Shown one piece after another: positions 62,646 through 64,000 of a stretch of 64,000 nt of DNA. The translations under genes were made by a program, and so were the position numbers. Numbering within the stretch: position 1 is the stretch's first letter; the number at the start of each line of letters is the position of its first letter. Source of the stretch: Meghimatium bilineatum (Eukaryota > Mollusca > Gastropoda > Stylommatophora > Philomycidae); NCBI GenBank assembly GCA_034231615.1, contig CM067306.1, forward strand, positions 31,132,617 through 31,196,616, in the 5' to 3' direction. The notes beneath the pieces were generated by a model. It did not search any database. It saw nothing but the letters and a program-made list of their open reading frames with translations, and was not told the origin of the DNA.

Positions 62646-63179
62646 GATGAATATTGAATTTTTTATGTGTCTTTTGGTTTCCTGTTTCAAAATTGGAGTA
62701 AGTTCATAATCTACTTAGTTGGTTTTTTCATCAGCTGTAAAAATGTTTGTTTGTTAGTTGGTGGATTTGTCTGTCTAGTCAGACACGCCCCCTTTCAACC
62801 GTGGAATGGTTTTCCTTTGGTTATATCGGGGCGTATATCGTGGCCCAATGGCCTGGGTTGTCCTGTTAGGGACTGGTGATGTGACCTGGGGTCTGGTCTG
62901 CGTGTCCTTATGAAAGAAAATATTGGGGGATTGGGATGTAGTCCTAAGAAGGACTTGTTTGTTGTACTTGGTGCGTTTGGTGTTAGGCTGGTGGGTCTTG
63001 GTTCTCCTCCTGGAAATAGATGGTTGTAGATCTTTTGTTGGCATCCTAAGGTTTGGATGGCCTTGTAGACTCTGGAGGATTTTATTTTCCTTTTTTTAAA
63101 AATATTCAATAAATGTAAATTAAAAAACGACTTTACTGCTTATATACATATATAGTATTTTTCCATTAAACAATGGGTT
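62646..63179. other. Intergenic, nothing recognised
   Basis: Two overlapping minus frames (62775-63044, 62795-63109) are rich in T, P, R and N without a known domain. They cannot both be real and neither is supported. Confidence 0.35.
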
Positions 63180-63365
63180 CTTACACACTCACTCATACAT
63201 ATATACATGCACCCATATACTTTACATATGAAAAAATACACATGCATCCATATACTTTACATATCAAGAAAAACCCATGTACCTATATACTTTACATATC
63301 ATACATACCTATTCACATACATATACTTTACACATCATAATTACATATGCACCATATACTTTACT
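63180..63365. repeat. Degenerate minisatellite, ~35-50 bp units
   Basis: Five imperfect units each contain (c)atatactttacatat or a close variant, separated by acacatgcatcc-type spacers. AT- and CA-rich. Confidence 0.8.
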
Positions 63366-64000
63366 TCTTGGAGCTGACTGGCAGCAAATAGCATGTCCAT
63401 TATTTTTTTACACACATGGAATTCCCACTGACTTTCTGGCAGAAGATCATCTGCAATTTTATGTGTAATTTAGTTGAGCATTACACAAGCCAATATTTTT
63501 CCAGCTTTGGATAACAAAACTATTTCTATGTGGTTATAACAGAACTGGGGTCATTACTGAAGATGTGTCTACATTATTTACCAAATAAACCACACATTAT
63601 TTAATGAAACGAGCTTTTGCTAAAGGCGCACACAAAACCTCATCTATCGATCTGCGTGGAACGCATTGAGAGCCCCACTTTCCTGGAAAACTTTTGGGGA
63701 GCGGGGGAGTCGAGAGAGCTCTCAGTCCATTGCGCGCAGATCGAATGCTCGGTAGTAGACGCTGTTTTATTTCCGCGTAACAGAAGCTGTGTGAAATCAG
63801 CCTAATATTTAAAAGTTGGAAAGTGTTGGACACGTCTACCCGTAATTAACCCAAAACTGTTTACTTCATTTTGCTTCATACAGGTAAACTATTACGGCAT
63901 CTTTCCGATTTTTTTAGCAGTGTTCCTGAGATCCAAAGCGTGACAAAAATATTAAGTTTCTGTGCAAGCACAGCTCGTCATATCATGAAGATTTCTGCTG
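63366..64000. other. Intergenic, nothing recognised
   Basis: Overlapping frames on both strands at 63597-63833 show no known motif. No RNA gene or repeat recognised. Confidence 0.35.

Noticed and set aside
62775-63109. Basic, proline/threonine-rich minus-strand protein
   Set aside because: Two overlapping frames read equally well and neither shows a known motif. Composition follows local base bias.

Overview
This window looks like nuclear DNA of an invertebrate animal, most likely a lophotrochozoan such as a mollusc (inference). It holds one host gene with GT-AG introns, split into 12 small exons over about 28 kb. The rest is AT-rich sequence packed with non-LTR retrotransposons, SINE-like repeats, terminal-inverted-repeat elements and minisatellites. 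I see no bacterial-type operons, ribosome binding sites, CRISPR array or rRNA.

The host gene is CCT1 (TCP-1 alpha), the alpha subunit of the cytosolic chaperonin TRiC/CCT, on the + strand at 29762-57686. The 12 exons join in frame with consensus splice sites to give 557 residues, close to the usual 556-560 for this subunit. Its introns hold many inserted elements, and several sit within 25-110 bp of splice acceptors.

Positions 1-11600 are intergenic: SINE-like copies, a 12-unit hairpin-bearing minisatellite (8541-9017) and tRNA-derived SINE pieces. Positions 11604-26600 are a cluster of I/jockey-type LINEs with endonuclease, reverse transcriptase (YADD) and RNase H domains ('LINE A', with relative 'LINE B'). 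These include a TSD-flanked copy (11604-15159), a copy whose 5' end carries an out-of-order LINE segment inside one TSD pair (17829-20513), and a LINE A inserted backwards into another LINE A (21039-26592). Positions 27560-29340 are a second LINE family ('LINE C') broken by two SINEs. Positions 29762-58210 are CCT1. Positions 58370-64000 return to degraded LINE, SINE and satellite sequence.

Three short repeat families (SINE1 ~270 bp, SINE2 ~155 bp, SINE3) and the LINEs all end in a GAACG...GAAGAAGAAG tail and are flanked by 10-13 bp target-site duplications. This suggests the LINE machinery mobilises the SINEs. Nested insertions give a readable relative chronology. Other notable structures are a ~4.5 kb terminal-inverted-repeat element in CCT1 intron 1 with an unrecognised minus-strand ORF, piggyBac-like TTAA-flanked elements (one inserted cleanly inside a SINE2), and a 49-bp minisatellite that has copied the exon 7 splice donor five times.
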